A stretch of 64,000 nucleotides of DNA. Source: Desulfobulbus propionicus. GTDB taxonomy: Bacteria; Desulfobacterota; Desulfobulbia; Desulfobulbales; Desulfobulbaceae. The stretch lies in the NCBI GenBank assembly GCA_002748755.1, contig PDTD01000008.1, forward strand, positions 81,271 through 145,270. Reading direction: 5' to 3'. Under the pieces are notes generated by a model. The model was not told the DNA's origin and ran no database searches. It saw only the letters and a program-made list of their open reading frames with translations. A program made the translations under genes and the position numbers. Each line of letters opens with the position of its first letter. Positions within the stretch are counted from its first letter, which is position 1. Of this stretch, positions 63,913 through 64,000 are shown piece after piece.

Positions 63913-64000
63913 CCATGACCACGGTGGCCTGTCGGCCTGAAAGAGTATTATGGTGTAGATCGCTGATCATCTCAGCAAAGGTTGCCGACTCATTGACATT
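63905..64000 (-). pseudogene. IS1634/IS4-type transposase fragment
   Basis: The final bases read on the minus strand ESATFAEMISDLHHNTLSGR, QATVVMDAGI, the segment around a catalytic aspartate of IS1634-like DDE transposases. The homology stops where the terminase fragment begins (about 63905-63915), so one element has been broken by or joined to the other. The rest lies beyond the window. Confidence 0.65.

Noticed and set aside
1-64000. CRISPR arrays
   Set aside because: No regularly spaced repeat-spacer series was seen; the only short direct repeats are the pair at 7912-7964.

Overview
The window is a 64 kb stretch of bacterial chromosome, mostly housekeeping genes, carrying the scars of several kinds of mobile DNA. 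The gene content suggests a strictly or mainly anaerobic, Gram-negative sulfur-cycle bacterium of the Desulfobacterota, most likely Desulfobulbales. The pointers are a selenocysteine-containing SelD, a one-chain class I iron-sulfur fumarase, an eight-heme cytochrome c fused to a CydA-like membrane domain, an ATP sulfurylase-APS kinase fusion, a CysK-CysRS fusion, PilZ proteins and an RdgC homologue. This placement is inference from gene content; no marker was compared with a database.

Layout. 1-2.4 kb: end of a chemoreceptor gene and a tRNA-Arg(UCU) gene interrupted by a 230-nt group I intron. 2.4-8.5 kb: cysK-cysS fusion, dciA-like gene, glutamine synthetase, PilZ protein. 8.8-13.6 kb: nucleotide-sugar genes (manC, manB, rmlA, rmlD). 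13.7-18 kb: cvpA-like, phosphopantetheinyl transferase, mutM, sat-cysC fusion. 18.5-28.7 kb: hpt, htpX, a TIM-like protein, YggU, YggT, metG, a PSP1/holB/YhaM-like block and an amidohydrolase. 28.7-32 kb: an accessory island with a decayed group II intron, a decayed gene that is probably a restriction endonuclease, and an intact AT-rich N6-adenine methyltransferase. 32.3-41.7 kb: HD-domain membrane protein, M48-TPR protease, tRNA(CAU), a candidate structured RNA, nif3, zinc-ribbon protein, RNase H, rnpB, ispDF, selD with its UGA and SECIS. 41.9-48.1 kb: purF, a small ferredoxin, the CydA-like/octaheme module and an ICMT-like methyltransferase. 48.2-51.7 kb: pta-ackA. 51.8-59.7 kb: PilZ pseudogene, fumarase, MBL hydrolase, HemW, RadC, GatB. 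59.1-62.8 kb: two halves of an RdgC homologue separated by a TPR protein and a perfect MITE. 63.3-64 kb: tRNA-Lys and tRNA-Glu followed by terminase and transposase debris.

The metabolic genes fit together: acetyl-CoA/acetate interconversion (pta-ackA), fumarase, and a probable quinol-to-cytochrome c electron exit (43.7-47.4 kb). A dispersed MITE family with about 32-bp inverted repeats ending in CTAG occurs at least seven times between genes; two copies supply the stop codon of the neighbouring gene.
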